Positions 35,730 through 48,021 of a DNA stretch of 64,000 nucleotides are shown piece by piece. The stretch comes from Nymphaea colorata (lineage: Eukaryota; Streptophyta; Magnoliopsida; Nymphaeales; Nymphaeaceae). The stretch covers positions 6,269,001-6,333,000 of the forward strand of contig NC_045148.1 of the NCBI RefSeq assembly GCF_008831285.2, in the 5' to 3' direction. Below the pieces are notes generated by a model that saw only the letters and a list, made by a program, of their open reading frames with translations, did no database searches and was not told the origin of the DNA. Made by a program: the position numbers and the translations under genes. Numbering within the stretch: the first letter of the stretch is position 1; each line of letters begins with the position of its first letter.

Positions 35730-36716
35730 GTAGATGAGAGGCGGACGCACTTCACCGGATTTGCCAAACCCCTAGGAAGCGATGTAGATAGGGGGAAGCA
35801 AGCTTAGGAAGCGCCTAAGCACACGTGTCTTCCTTCTTTTCCGGCGTAGGTTGGAAGCTCCGGCAGGGTATGTTGATCGGATTCCAGCCGTCTCTCTCCT
35901 CGCCTGCCAAGCTCCTTGAGATCTCCAATGTTGAGCGTCCTCCTCTTCACGTGCTAAGGTGGGAAGCGCCCCAAACTTGGTGTGAGTCACCCCCTAGGAT
36001 CGTGGAGGATCTCCCTTGAGGGAAAGGTGAAGATCTCCAGGGATTGTGCCGAAATCTTTCCTTAGTCGAATATTGTCTAGGCACAATGCACCTAGTCGGC
36101 TGACCTATCTTCTTCTTTGATTGTTGGAGATCAATTCGGGAAGGAGGATCTCGCCAAGGTGGGAGTGACCTGCCCTCCGTCATGTGTCCTCACCACGTGG
36201 CATCACCAAATGCCTTCCTTTCCTGAAAAAGGACCAGATTCAACATACCTAATGGCACGAAGATCTCTTTCCCAAAGTTATAGGGACAGTTATAGAAGGA
36301 GATCGCTTTCCCCTTTTGTGCGCGGGACACTTGGCACCCGTTCCTAACTCCTCGAGCGGCCTTCCCTTTTCCGTCGCTGATTTGGTGGGCCAGAGGGATG
36401 GCGCCTTCCCCCACGTGCTGCCACCTATCCTCTGCGCTATCCAGCTGCGGATCCCTTGCCAAAAGTGTCGCAAGAGGATGAGGAGGGTCGGGACGGCGCC
36501 AAGGACTTTCCTTCTTGGTGCTCTTTTGCACAAGGGTTAGTACCTCCCGTCGGACCACACTGCCCTTGAAATATATCGAATTAAATAATCAATTTAATAC
36601 TCAGCAAGAGTAGAGTTGGACATAGTCACCCAATTGTATGTTCTGGCCAGAGGGTGCCGGAAGGTTGCCTGGAAAGCTGAGTTACACCATGAAAACCGGT
36701 GAACATGCCAACAGGC
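35730..36716. repeat. 987-bp tandem duplication, unit 2
   Basis: Second copy, directly abutting unit 1. After it the sequence departs as TTTCAGAACTTGC. Near-identity means a very recent duplication or an assembly duplication. Confidence 0.95.
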
Positions 36717-37960
36717 TTTCAGAACTTGCAAATGATGATTCAATGGACAAATTGACCAAAATGGGCAGAATTGATTGAGGCCAAATTAAACAAATATTCA
36801 ATTAAGCAAGGGTATTGTGGGGACTTCATCGAATAGCCAAAAAACCCAGATTTCATCGAAAAAGTGGGTGATGCTTTCATCGATTGGCCATGTCAACGCA
36901 ATTGGCCCTAGATCTGTCGAACAAGGCTGATTCCATTGCCATTATGGATCTCCCGTGAAGTTGATTGGAATCACCTCAAAATTGGACGGGAAGCATTGTA
37001 AATTTGGACGAAGGTAGCTGCATTGTTCACGTCCTTAAACGCTGCCCCAATCACCAGATAAGTTGGATGCAACAAGTTGCTCGCCGGCGCTAGAAGAGGA
37101 TAGCACCTGTGCTGCAAGATGACCGGCCCAAGAGACCTTGGGCACGGTCTTGCCGTCTTCCTCGATGATCGATACTCCAAACCTCATCACCACCAAGAAG
37201 GAACAAATGAGAATCTGTGGCAGCGAGAGTGATGGATCTAAACTTGGATTTTAGCCAAGTAAATGTGATCACCAACGCCTGGGAATGACCAGGAGAAGGC
37301 ATCAAGTCTCATTGAGCTGTAAATCAAGTTTATCTCTATCTTTTAGTGGATAACCCTAATGGATAGTATTGAAAGAAGGATCAGATACTTGCCTGGGTTT
37401 AGGGTTGTTGGACGTCGATGCTACCTTAATGGATTCCGCCATAACCAAGGACGAGATCTTCTCTTGGCTGCCTTCCTGGATAGTGACGCCGGCCTCTAAA
37501 CTTCCTTGTGGGGAGGAAAAATTGCACCGTCTGTCGCTTCTAACTTGCTGGTCGGGGTAGATCGTGAATAAAGACACGCTTGGAACGCCGGTGGCTGCTC
37601 CTCAAGTTCTACAAACCATGAATCATTAGAAAAGAGATTCGGGGAAGAAGAAGAGGGCGAAGCCATCGGGTAGAGAGGAGAAGTCCGGCAACCGGCCGAT
37701 TGGGATTGGAGAAGAGAGGCACGGCAGCCACCGGCCTTGAGGGATCCCATGCGGGGAGAGGAGAGAGAAAACACGAACTTCAATCTTTCATTCAAAAACT
37801 TGTCTAGAGTTTACCCTATTTACAAAGCTTATATGCATAGGAGTGTCTTAGTTCAAGCTACTGTCTCGAGGCGATACAAAAACTAAACAAAACGAGATGA
37901 ATCAAACAACTAAAGTAAGAAGCAAAAGCTAATCAAATGGGCACATGTGTCTCGCCCGCT

Positions 37961-39112
37961 CCATAGTGAATTAGATGGAAATTTTTTTTTCCCTCTAATG
38001 ACTAGAAAAAGCATCTATTAATAATCAATAAATGAAAGAGGTAAGAAGCAACTAAATGGCTTTAAAAATCCAACACCTATAAAACATCCATTTCCCTGCC
38101 CTTCGCTCTCTCACATGTAACTTTGAGAAGTACTTTAATTTGCTTTTGGTTCAGTCTTAATTTTGATATATCTTCGGCCATGCATAATTTTACAGGCCTA
38201 CCATATGCATGTGTAACTATTAATTGATAAAAAATTGGACTTGAAGTTCATCATGTTTCCCACTTGAAGGCACAGAAGCTTTCTATGTTGGATGACGAAG
38301 AACATATGGAACAATCAACTTGTCTACTAGGAAGACACTGATTCTTTTCCTTTTTATTTTGTCTTTTACTTGAAGTATAATCACTATCCTTAGGAGCGAA
38401 AAGTTGTAAACCCCAGGGTGCAAATTGCTCAAGGGATGTTGTAGCTTAGGCTTTGCATAGTGGGATGAACAAGCCATCGAGCTTGAGATGTTCCTAGTGG
38501 CGAGGCCACATATGGTCTGGTGTGCAATTAACTACATTAACCCCACAAACAATCTTTATTTTATATGGCTGCCTTCAAATATTTGCTGACTATATATATA
38601 TATATATTGGTGTGCATCCAAGCATGAAAGTTTTGGATGAGTCCCTTCCAGCCAAAGTTTCTAGTTCTGCCATTAGATATGTTCCACAACTTGGAAATGT
38701 TGGGCCAATTAAGATAACCAATGGTGGTTACTCCTGTTCACATATGCTATCATCCAAAAAAGGGACTTCTTTTTATAAAAAAAGAAAAAGAAAAAATACA
38801 TCAGTGGAAATGTGCTACATGTCAATGAAAACATTGATTGACATTCATATTGATGCAAAAACAAACATGATCAATACAAAGAATGTCACAAATGTTTTGA
38901 CTAATGTATTGATCAACACACGTCAATAAAAATGAATGTTATTGTACCAACATGTTAGCTAGAAAATAGTAAAACAAAATGTCGCAAAAACTGGTTAGTG
39001 TGTAGTTGTGCGAACAGTGTTGTTAGATGCATGCGTCAAGGCGTGATGCACACACATCACCATGGATCAAGCAAACTGCCTCAAAAAGTAAAGGACATTT
39101 GACCTGATGTAA
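37961..39112. other. Gene-free AT-rich DNA
   Basis: No gene seen. It contains a TA run at 38591-38607 and a Lys/Asn-rich ORF (38522-38929, plus) that looks like chance in AT-rich DNA. Confidence 0.5.
38591..38607. repeat. (TA)n microsatellite
   Basis: A short TA run within AT-rich DNA. Confidence 0.85.
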
Positions 39113-39117
39113 ACACC

Positions 39118-42100
39118 TGTTAGGACCCGGCCTTGTAGTGCTGTAGAATGCTGCCGAAGACCGGACGTCCTCCCAAGATCTCTTGGGATAGGGCTCAAAG
39201 ATGGCTAAAGAGTTAAGCTTGACAAAAATCTTCCCCAGTCGAACAGAACCCCGATGAAAATATCCCATAGGACAAGGAATACAAGATGGTTTTCCACCAA
39301 TCTAAGTATCAACCTACTACAAAGACTGCTAAGGGTTTGAGGCTTAATACAAACGACGTCGATACAATTAAGCTCTCAACTCACTCAACATAAAGCAAAC
39401 CATTTATATTTCCTGCTATACAATCCTTAAGCGCACAAACCATGCCCGCTGCCCCTACGTGGTCAAGGTAGCCCAAGAATGTGTGCTTGGCTGTAAGTGC
39501 TTTGGAGGATTCCCTGCCGGCTACGAGCCAATATGGTTGACTGAAAGCAAGTGTGCCCACCCACGCTTTTATAGGGGGAAAGGTGTCTCACCTGTTGTGG
39601 CCTCGCCCGGCACTCCACGAAGCTATAATAAAGAGCACAAATGTCTTGGCTGGTGTTACGCTTAGCACTTAGTTGAACTCCATGCTCCTCAGCTGATTCC
39701 AAGCTCCCAAATCACCTTGGATGCAATAATGGAAGCAGCAAAGTGACTGTTCAATTAACACAACACAAGCAATAAGCACGAAGGAGGAAATGCTTCACTG
39801 AGAGATACCATTGCCCCTGTTGGTAGTGCATAGGGGGATGCTATCGCCGGTTTGGCACCGGCGGTCGCCCTTCTCCTTCGCCCATAGCTGCACGCGGTCG
39901 GTTCACAACTTCTCCACTCCTTTACAACAAGTGACAGGGTGCCAAAACAGAGAACACAGTCACTGCTAAATTAATGATAGCAGGACAGGAATTAATGCAA
40001 AAGTAAGGTGTGTCACTAGAGGTCAAATGATCCCCAAAATGATGTAAGAATTGGGGGAGGCCACTGTCGGATGCGCCGACGAACGTTGGCCGCCTGCTGT
40101 AAGTTTATTTCAGCATCTTCTACACTTGCAGGCAGGGACTCCACTTGATCTCAGACAATCAGAGATCAAACATCAATTCTCCAAGCATAGTATTGATTAA
40201 TAGACATGAGATTGAGGGATGCGTCACCAAAAATTGTAAGGAACCCAAATCAGTGACGAATTTGTAGATGCATTGAGGCTTGGCCTTGTCAAGTAGTCTT
40301 AGACAATCCTCTGCTTCAAGTGGAACTCCTGATGGATGGCGTTAACTCCATAAGGCTTCAATCGAGCTGGGATTGCTCCTGAATGTCGCTAAGGATCTTA
40401 GAATCTCAAAATGCAGCTGTTCAGCAGTTGGGGTAGTCCGTGTAATCCCCAGATTCTGAAATCGTTGTTGGCTATCTCCTGTGATACCTGAATCACAACC
40501 ACGATGCCTCTCTCGATCAATTTGAACAAATCCGCCAACAATACACAAGTTAATCAACGTCAATCAATCAGTGATCAATAGAGGAGTAAGATCGTAGAGG
40601 TGTTTCATCGGAAATTGGGATTTCCTAATTTTCTATTGAAGATTGGGGCGCGGCCACCTGACGGCGGAGATAATTCTAGAATGCCGCTGATTGTCGCGTA
40701 ATTCCGATTGTGAGCGATATCTCTGTCGATTTTGCTCCAAATCACCTCAAAATTGAGGAAAATACTCTTGAGACTCAGCTGATCCTCTTAAGAGAGAAAT
40801 ACTCTTCAGATTGTCGACTGATCGCCTGAGATTCTTACTGTATCAAAGGTACTTTCTGGTAGTCAGCATAAACCGAGAATGCAGTGGTTCCCTCGATCAA
40901 ATGCCGCTTGATTCGTCCTCCATTGGGTTGATCCTCATCGCCAAATACAGATACTTCAATCAATGATCGAATGAGACAAGAATCCACAAAATCGAACAAG
41001 GATCAGCCCCAATACCAATCCTGGTGTTAGACTAACGCAGAATGCGCCTAAATGTGTAGGAGAATGGAAGCTGATGCTCGATCATGCATGATTCCTCAAT
41101 ACAAACCAGAATCTACTGATCTGCCTTTCTGTTAGACCGATCTAGACAGAATTTCGAGAGATGTCAACGTTGAGAAGGATCGAGCATTTATCTTAGCTTG
41201 AGATTTCATCGGATGACACGTTGCAATGTTGGAATCTGCCGCCAATCACTTGGACATTGAGATCCTCCATTGTTGAATCCATGTGGTCGATGCGGCCTCT
41301 AATCTCCATAATGGTTGTGAAGATTGCACCATCATCCACACTCTACCACCATGCTTGGTATTGCGCTGAACATGCCGAGGACGATTTTCCGACCATCGTC
41401 GATTGAGGATTCTGTCAATACTCCTTCCTGGTGAAGAAGACCAGTGGAAGGTTCTGTTGGTGCCAAGACAACCACCAAGGAGAAGAAGAAGAACCCGCAA
41501 GGGAGGAGAGAGAAAATTCAAACTTGCGTTAATTTCCCAATAGGTTTATTACACACTAACTCAGCTTATATATTGCTGAGCATCTGGGTCACCCTGATGT
41601 CTCGTATCGAGACGACACAAGTAAAGTAAAACACAAAAACGACTCCTAACTGACTCAGACCGAGTGAACTGGTCCCTTTATTCTTGTGCTTTAGTTTGTG
41701 TCTCCGACTGATCCATGCCGTCTTGGTCTCGCTGTAATCGCCTAGGTCTAGACCCGCTGCTTCTAGGTCCGACCTTTGTAGCTGATGTAGTGGCTGGGTT
41801 CGGTCGCTACTCTTGGACCGAAGCAGACCGCACCTGAGCCTAGCTTATCCATGCTCGGCTCCATGTATTACTGGGCGTTGAACGCCCTGTCTCGCTGACT
41901 TCTTGCCGACCAACCACTAGGCTTGGTCTCGAGACTAAGCTGAACTACTCCATTAGCCTCATTTGGCTACTCCTCACTTTTCGAAAATTCAACCTTCGCC
42001 AAATCGGTAGCCTCACTTGGCTGCAACAGGCCTATGTTGTCTCCTGCCTTGGTCTCGGGTAGCACCTGGTTTATGAGGTCATGGAAAATAACCTCACTAC

Positions 42101-42488
42101 GATTTGCACTGTGTGCGCTACTTGGCCCATCTACCGCGTTAGCCTCCCAATGACTTGAGCCGCCTGTGTCAAGGTCTCTCGTCGTTGCTGCGCTCTTGGT
42201 CTCTTGTGCGCTATGCGCTTCGGCGCTGGCCTTGCATCCTCGACCAACGTCGACAACTCCTGCGGTCACCCATTTGCAGCATCCTGCTCCTTCGGTCATC
42301 TAGTGTGTCGACAGTTGTTTCTCCCGTGCACATCTCGGCAACACTCTCAGTGTGTCCCTGTGGTCTGGATAATCCCTCAGACAACCTCTCTTGCTCGGCG
42401 AAGCCTTGTGCCTTCAGCCCTTGGACATCAATGGTACTTGGCAGCACTCTCAACAGGTTTTGTCCAGGTCCCAAGTAAGCCCGTAACA
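39118..42488. mobile_element. Solo LTR of a gypsy family related to the 13-kb element
   Basis: A 3371-bp unit begins TGTTAGGACCCGGCC and ends AAGTAAGCCCGTAACA, the same ends (TGTTAGG...CCGTAACA) as the giant LTRs of the 13-kb element. It is flanked by perfect 5-bp duplications ACACC at 39113-39117 and 42489-42493. There is no internal gypsy region beside it, so it is a solo LTR left by recombination between two LTRs. A minus-strand ORF at its right end (42211-42492) may correspond to the polyprotein end that overlaps the LTR in this lineage. Confidence 0.88.
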
Positions 42489-42497
42489 ACACCTCAT

Positions 42498-42683
42498 CAA
42501 GGGCGGAGCCAAAAAAATTTTATTAAGAGGGCTGAAATAAAGTTTCTAAATTTTAACATGGGCCAAAACATAATTTTTCAAAATTTTTTATTAGATAAAG
42601 TTTTCTAAAATTTACATATAGTTTTTTTTTTTTAAATGGAGGTAGGGCCAGGGCCCATGGGGACCCCTTTGGCTCTGCCCCTG
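42498..42683. mobile_element. hAT-type MITE (copy 3)
   Basis: A 186-bp AT-rich element begins CAAGGGCGGAGCCAAAA and ends CTTTGGCTCTGCCCCTG, inverted repeats of the same family as 2166 and 19371. The flanks do not form a clear 8-bp duplication. The solo LTR lies 9 bases to the left. Confidence 0.75.
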
Positions 42684-43390
42684 CACTATGTTGATGTGTA
42701 TGTGGTCTGTGATGCATGAACTTCAGGGTAGGTTCTGAAAATGGTTAGTACCAACATTTAAAAGAACTAGGAGAAGTCTATCTGACTCCCAAACTATAGG
42801 AAAAGGTTTTCCACTCTCCATCCACCCAGCTACGACATTAATGCACCCCCATACACCCTCTTCTGCTGCCTCAGCTCGTCGCCAAGGGAGTACAGCAGCA
42901 GGACCGTCAGCATGGCTGGGTGTGAGGCTGGCTTGCCTCCAAGCCCACACACGATGATCATCCACTGGCCGCTACCATAGCCTGTCCCTTCATGCCGCAG
43001 CTCCCACATCACGCACGCGAGCTGGTCGACCTCTGCCAGGCCAGATCGTGGCCACTTCAGAGCTCTATGGCGCTCTCACCCGACTACTTGGGCGACAACA
43101 GGAGACCCCCGCCGAGCAGCGCACGACTACCCTGGTCGAGCGTTTAGCAATGGCGGGCCATGTTTTGCACCTACCCATGGGTGCCTTCCTTCTTTGGATG
43201 GAATAGCGGCCCATGTGGGCTTCCCTTCAATCAGCCAGGCATGGCCGGGGTACTAGGTGGTCGTAGCCAAGAGACACATGCCCTATGGTAGTGTCATTCC
43301 GAGCGTAAGGCCTACGTGGGATGCCTCAGTAGCCGAGAAGATTGCTCCTCAGCCCCATGCTAAGGGAGAATCTATACCGAGCGCAATGAG
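42684..43390. other. Gene-free stretch before the gag remnant
   Basis: GC-richer DNA with short ORFs on both strands. Part may be more of the decayed gypsy element that follows, but no motif was recognised. Confidence 0.35.
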
Positions 43391-44485
43391 GACCTAGGCG
43401 TCTGTAGCCGAAAGGTTGTTGAAGTTTGGAAACGAAGGACAACCCCAGCGGAGGGGCGCCTGCGGCTGTGAAGTAGGGTCACTCGGTTCGGTGCAGGCAG
43501 ATGCTACCAGCCATGGAAGCTCTTCACCAACCATGGTACCATGCAAGATCCATGGAGCAACACCAACACACACGGATGCACCATCTTCACCCCCTGGTAG
43601 CCTGCACCCACGCACAGCGAGCCAAGGGCTTCACCCAACATCATGGCACTAGGAGGACGTTGCACAAGCACACACAGCTGCATGATCTACACATCTGGGG
43701 GATCTGCAACAAATGACAGATAACCAAGGGCGGCATTCAGCTACTCACCATTCAGCCACCACTCAACAGATCGACCAATGGCCCAGGTGGAGATAGGCGC
43801 CTTGCCGGCGTGACTATACTCTTTCAGCTTGGTCTGCCACCACAATTTCGCATCACTTTGCAGATACACATGGCCACAACACTGACCTTAACCAACTCTT
43901 TGGTATGAACAACTTTGAAATACTGCTCCATGTCCCAAAGACAATTCTCCAAGTCCTCCCAGAGCATGGTGCACAATAGCAAGTTCTTGCTATGAGACTA
44001 GTCCAGTTTTCTCAAGCTCGTGGTGGAGCTTCTCAAACAAGCCATCCAAGCGAAAAACGAATTCCTTCAGTAGAGTCAGATGCTCCATAATCTAATGGTT
44101 GTCTGACGAAGTAGAAGACACTTGAGTCATCAGCGAGCCAATGGATTCCACCAAAAGAGTTTCGTCTCTTCTGGGTCTCAACATCTGTGTAGTCATCGTT
44201 ACACTCTGGTTTCCATTCGACTATGGCAAGCCTGCTAGCGACATCGACTAGTTTCTGTCCTACCGCCCATCCTGCGACAGGTTCTGTTCTCACCCTGCAA
44301 GAACATTCAATCGGATACCTCAGGGTGCTACACTTCCATCGAGCACAAACTCGACTAGCAATGTGATCGGAGCCGGCCGAAATCAAGGATTCCTGACCGT
44401 CCCTTGTTTCATTACTGTCCACCGTTGTAGAGTCGCCCAGTGGCCCTGATGGCGCCAAGGCACGCCCACCAGATAGATAACCCAA
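43391..44485 (-). pseudogene. Decayed gypsy gag
   Basis: On the minus strand around 43740-43880 the conceptual reading includes MYL-type capsid sequence (VYLQSDAKLWWQTKLKEY followed by APISTW), matching the conserved retrotransposon gag pattern in which a Trp-Trp pair is followed by ISTW or IDTW. Upstream an open 150-codon frame (44485-44033) starts MGYLSGGRALAPSGPLGDST. Several stops and shifts break the rest. It is a fossil of a gypsy element different from the 13-kb family. Confidence 0.5.
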
Positions 44486-45233
44486 CTCTACCAGTTGTCA
44501 CCCACTGAGAATCCAAGTCTATCGATGAAGTTTGTAGGCAGTTTACCCCTCTTCTTGCATCTATTCCCTTCTTATCGAGGTTAGCCTTCTGTTTTTCCTT
44601 GTGTGTTACTGCTGAACATAATCCATCGAAGGGGCAGAAACTGAAGAACTTAATTGTTGAGGCTCCCCAACCCGACGACTGTCATACCTCCAGGAGATCC
44701 TTGCATCCAACACGAACCACCAAGGATCTCACCTAAGTATCGGCCTTCTTCGCCAAGAGGCATTCGCTGCACCCAACCTTCCATGCGCACCCCATCAACC
44801 TCACTCTCGATGAGACCCTTCAACACGCCTAGGGAGCTCCTACACAATGTTAGTGGATTTCCACCTTGGACCATTTCCATTCGACCGGGGAGGGCGAAGC
44901 CATGCATTTCAGCATGCCTTCACAATAGCATCCGGTGGGAGCTAGCCTTGCCTTCGATGCCAAGTTCCTCGTTATTCACAAAAAGGGCCACCTGTCCTAT
45001 CGGTGAAGTGCTAGCACCCTCCCTCTGGTTTACTCTGTAATTTTCTACGCACATCCTAACTGCTCCTAGACAGCTGTTGTCATTGCCACATTAGGGGCAT
45101 CACACCCGGCAGCCCTTTCCTTCCTTCCTTCAGTTGGCGGGCCTTGGGAGGTCGTAACTCCTACATGGCTGCTGCTGCCCAACAATGCCGAGAGTGCTCT
45201 GCTGGTAATTCACTGAACACCCTATAGATCAGG
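44486..45233. other. Stretch with short unrecognised ORFs
   Basis: Probably part of the same decayed element. Opposing ORFs at 44650-44907 (minus) and 44654-45040 (plus) overlap, and neither shows a known motif. Confidence 0.35.
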
Positions 45234-45249
45234 GAAGGGTGCATCTCTT

Positions 45250-45380
45250 ATTTCACCCAACCACTGGCTATCAACCGTCGGAGGGCTCCTCCCTGTGCGC
45301 AAGGCACCGAGCACACAGCCCTGGGCCGAGAGGACCTGACCTTGGGTGGGAGTGATTTGGTCGAATCTAGGCATGTATGC
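45250..45380. repeat. Direct repeat A, copy 1
   Basis: TCTTATTTCACCCAACCACT through GGCATGTATGCTGG; the same block recurs at 46253-46391 with a few substitutions. Confidence 0.85.
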
Positions 45381-45390
45381 TGGTCGAATC

Positions 45391-46252
45391 TAGGCAACAT
45401 AGCTTTGCCGCCTATGCCCGAGCTTCACCCTAGGGTCATAAAAACGAGCCCAGACCAGGCTCGCATGACTTGGGGGGTTAAAACAAGGTATGTTTGCCAT
45501 TGTTTTTTGCGTAAGTCCAGCCATGCCCACCAGGAATCAATCCATCCAGCCACCACCCATCAATGGTTGCACCGCTTGTCTACCGCTTGTATGCTGATGG
45601 CCCACCAGTTGCTCCATGTAGATTGGTGGTTAGTTTTGGGCAATCAATTGTGCCACCTGCACCTTCCCATTCTTATTGGTGGGTTGAAGACCTGGTTGTT
45701 TGGCTCCCTCCCTTACCCTTAGTTCTTTGTTCTGTTCCTTGGGCATGACAACGTCTTCATCCACACCCTCAACCTGATCCTCCACTATTCTTTTTCCGCA
45801 ATGTCTTTTGGGCACTTGAGTTTTCTCTCGCCTCAACATGACTGTTATTCAAGTCGTTCATCATGCTCTTTGCACATTGCATCCGGACTCCCCACAGAAT
45901 CAGCCATCAACTGCATTTTGTCTTGCATCACATTTGTATTCTCTTGAAAACACTCGTGCATGTTGTTGAACATTGATTGCATATTTTCTTGCGTCTATAT
46001 GATCAATGCCTAGACTATATTAAAAAGAATAAAAATCAATGCAAAACTGAACCAAAATAACTATACCAAGGAAAAAAAAATAAAGAAGATTTGGGTTTCA
46101 TTAAAATTCATCTCAGCCCTAAGCACCATCATATAAACTAAAGTGGATTCATAATTATGGATCCAAACAAAAGAAAACAGTAACTAAAATCCAAGACATT
46201 AAGAAAAAAAGTTCTTGATGCTCGGCTCCAGCGTTAAGCATTCATATTACTC
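45391..46252 (-). repeat. Direct repeat B, copy 1 (gypsy leader/gag-like)
   Basis: The block runs from CAACATAGCTTTGCCGCC to GCATTCATATTACTC and recurs at 47179-48021. On the minus strand it reads a Gln/Met-rich helix-forming segment (ENMQSMFNNMHECFQENTN) and a Lys-rich segment (MLRREKTQVPKRHCGKRIVE), the style of a gypsy gag N-terminus. Both copies have stops, so it is not a live gene. Confidence 0.75.
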
Positions 46253-46391
46253 TTATTTCACCCAGCCACTGGCTATCAACCGTCGGAGGGCTCCTCCCTG
46301 TGCGTAGGGCACCGAGGACACAGCTCCAGGCCGAGAGGACCTGACCTTGGGTGGGAGTGATTTGGTCGAATCTAGGCATGTATGCTGGTGG
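46253..46391. repeat. Direct repeat A, copy 2
   Basis: It follows repeat B copy 1 without a gap, giving the order A-B-A-C-B. Confidence 0.85.
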
Positions 46392-47178
46392 TTTGGAGTG
46401 AGCTGACAGTGATTTAAGACGCTGCATCGCATGTGATTTGTATTGATTAACGCCTAAACTTTGCTAGATTGAGTGTTGCTTGTGATTTTCAGGGTTGGAA
46501 CCGTTTGTAAATGACTCGCGACACTACTAGATAGGGGTTGTTGTCCAGCCAGGAGCCTTGTACAGACCTGTCCTTGTGAGCAACTAGAAGAGCTCTTTGA
46601 GTGTTTGGAGCCCTACCCTGTCTGGCCGAGCTGCCTCAACTACCCTCTCAGCGGTCCTCGGCAGGGTGGGCTCCAATATTGGCCACCCAACCCACCAGTG
46701 CTGAAAGTGGCCGCACCCCCAACGGACTCCACCCATGCAACAGCAGTCCCCGAATGACCCTACCGTAGCAACCTCAACCTCAACGTAGCCCGAGCATGCC
46801 ATCTACCACTCGCTTGACTGCACCAAAGGTCCCAACCCATAAGCCAACTCCCACAACTTTGGCAGGCCCATCTGAGCTACACAAAGCCCCAAAGCCAACA
46901 GTGGGATGGTTCTAAGGGTGTCATGGAGGAGGAGAAAGGCCAGCTCGGTGCCTCACATGCGCCTGTGCCATGTTTGCCTAGAGAATCCTGTTGCAGCCTC
47001 CGCCTATGCCAAAGCAGCTAGCCAAGACTGGGCCCGCATCACTAAGTCTGTAGACGATCATAACTCCTCTTGTACTTGGCTAATGTTGACATAATTAAAA
47101 GATCCTCTAACACCCAAAAGCATGTCCAGGCAAAGTTTTTTTTTTTTCCTCGGTATGGCTCGTACCCCAAGCACGGCT
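46392..47178. other. Segment C between the direct repeats
   Basis: Single-copy stretch in the mosaic, GC-rich between 46560 and 47050, with short unrecognised ORFs on both strands. Confidence 0.4.
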
Positions 47179-48021
47179 GCAACATAGCTTTGCCGCCTAT
47201 GCCCGAGCTTCACCCTAGGGTCATAAAAACGAGCCCAGACCAGGCTCGCGTGACTTGGGGGGTTAAAACAAGGTATGTTTGCCATTGTTTTTTGCGTAAG
47301 TCCAGCCATGCCCACCAGGATTCAATCCATCCAGCCACCACCCATCAATGGTTGCACCGCCTTATGCTGATGGTCCAACAGTTGCTCCATGTAGATTGGT
47401 GGTTAGTTTTGGGCAATCAATTGTTCCACCTGCACCTTCCCATTCTTATTGGTGGGTTGAAGAACTGGTTGTTTGGCTCCCTCCCTTACCCTTAGTTCTT
47501 TGTTCTGTTCCTTGAGCATGAAAACGTCTTCATCCACACCCTCAACCTGATCCTCCACTATTCTTTTTCCGCAATGTCTTTTGGGCACTTGAGTTTTCTC
47601 TCGCCTCAACATGATTGTTATTCTTCATCATGCTCTTTGCACATTGCATCCGGACTCCCCACAGAATCAGCCATCAACTGCATTTTGTCTTACATCACAT
47701 TCGTATTCTCTTGAAAACACTCGTGCATGTTGTTGAACATTGATTGCATATTTTCTTGCGTCTATATGATCAATGCCTAGACTATATTAAAAAGAATAAA
47801 AATCAATGCAAAACTGAACCAAAATAACTATACCAAGGAAAAAAAAAATAAAGAAGATTTGGGTTTCATTAAAATTCATCTCAGCCCTAAGCACCATCAT
47901 ATAAACTAAAGTGGATTCATAATTATGGATCCAAACAAAAGAAAACAGTAACTAAAATCCAAGACACTAAGAAAAAAAGTTCTTGATGCTCGGCTCCAGC
48001 CTTAAGCATTCATATTACTCT
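47179..48021 (-). repeat. Direct repeat B, copy 2
   Basis: Nearly identical to 45391-46252, with small indels (for example the loss of about 15 bases near 47361). It is followed by unrelated TACCATGTTAGGGCG. Confidence 0.8.

Larger units (their letters stand above)
33874..37960. repeat. Older LTR-like DNA hosting the 13-kb element, right part
   Basis: It continues the sequence interrupted at 20677. It resembles the solo LTR at 39118: AGGGGGATGCGATCGCC next to a CACCGGCGG word (34580-34615; compare 39834-39868), and a GGAGAGAGAAAA stretch followed by TTCAAAAACTTG then CTGTCTCGAGGCGATAC near the right end (37757-37880; compare 41500-41610). It includes the 987-bp tandem duplication. ORFs such as 37496-37795 (minus) are not recognised. 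The right boundary is approximate. Confidence 0.5.

Noticed and set aside
34743-36716. The duplicated units as a pair of LTRs of a small retroelement
   Set aside because: They abut with no internal region, primer site or target duplication, and the unit ends are not TG...CA.
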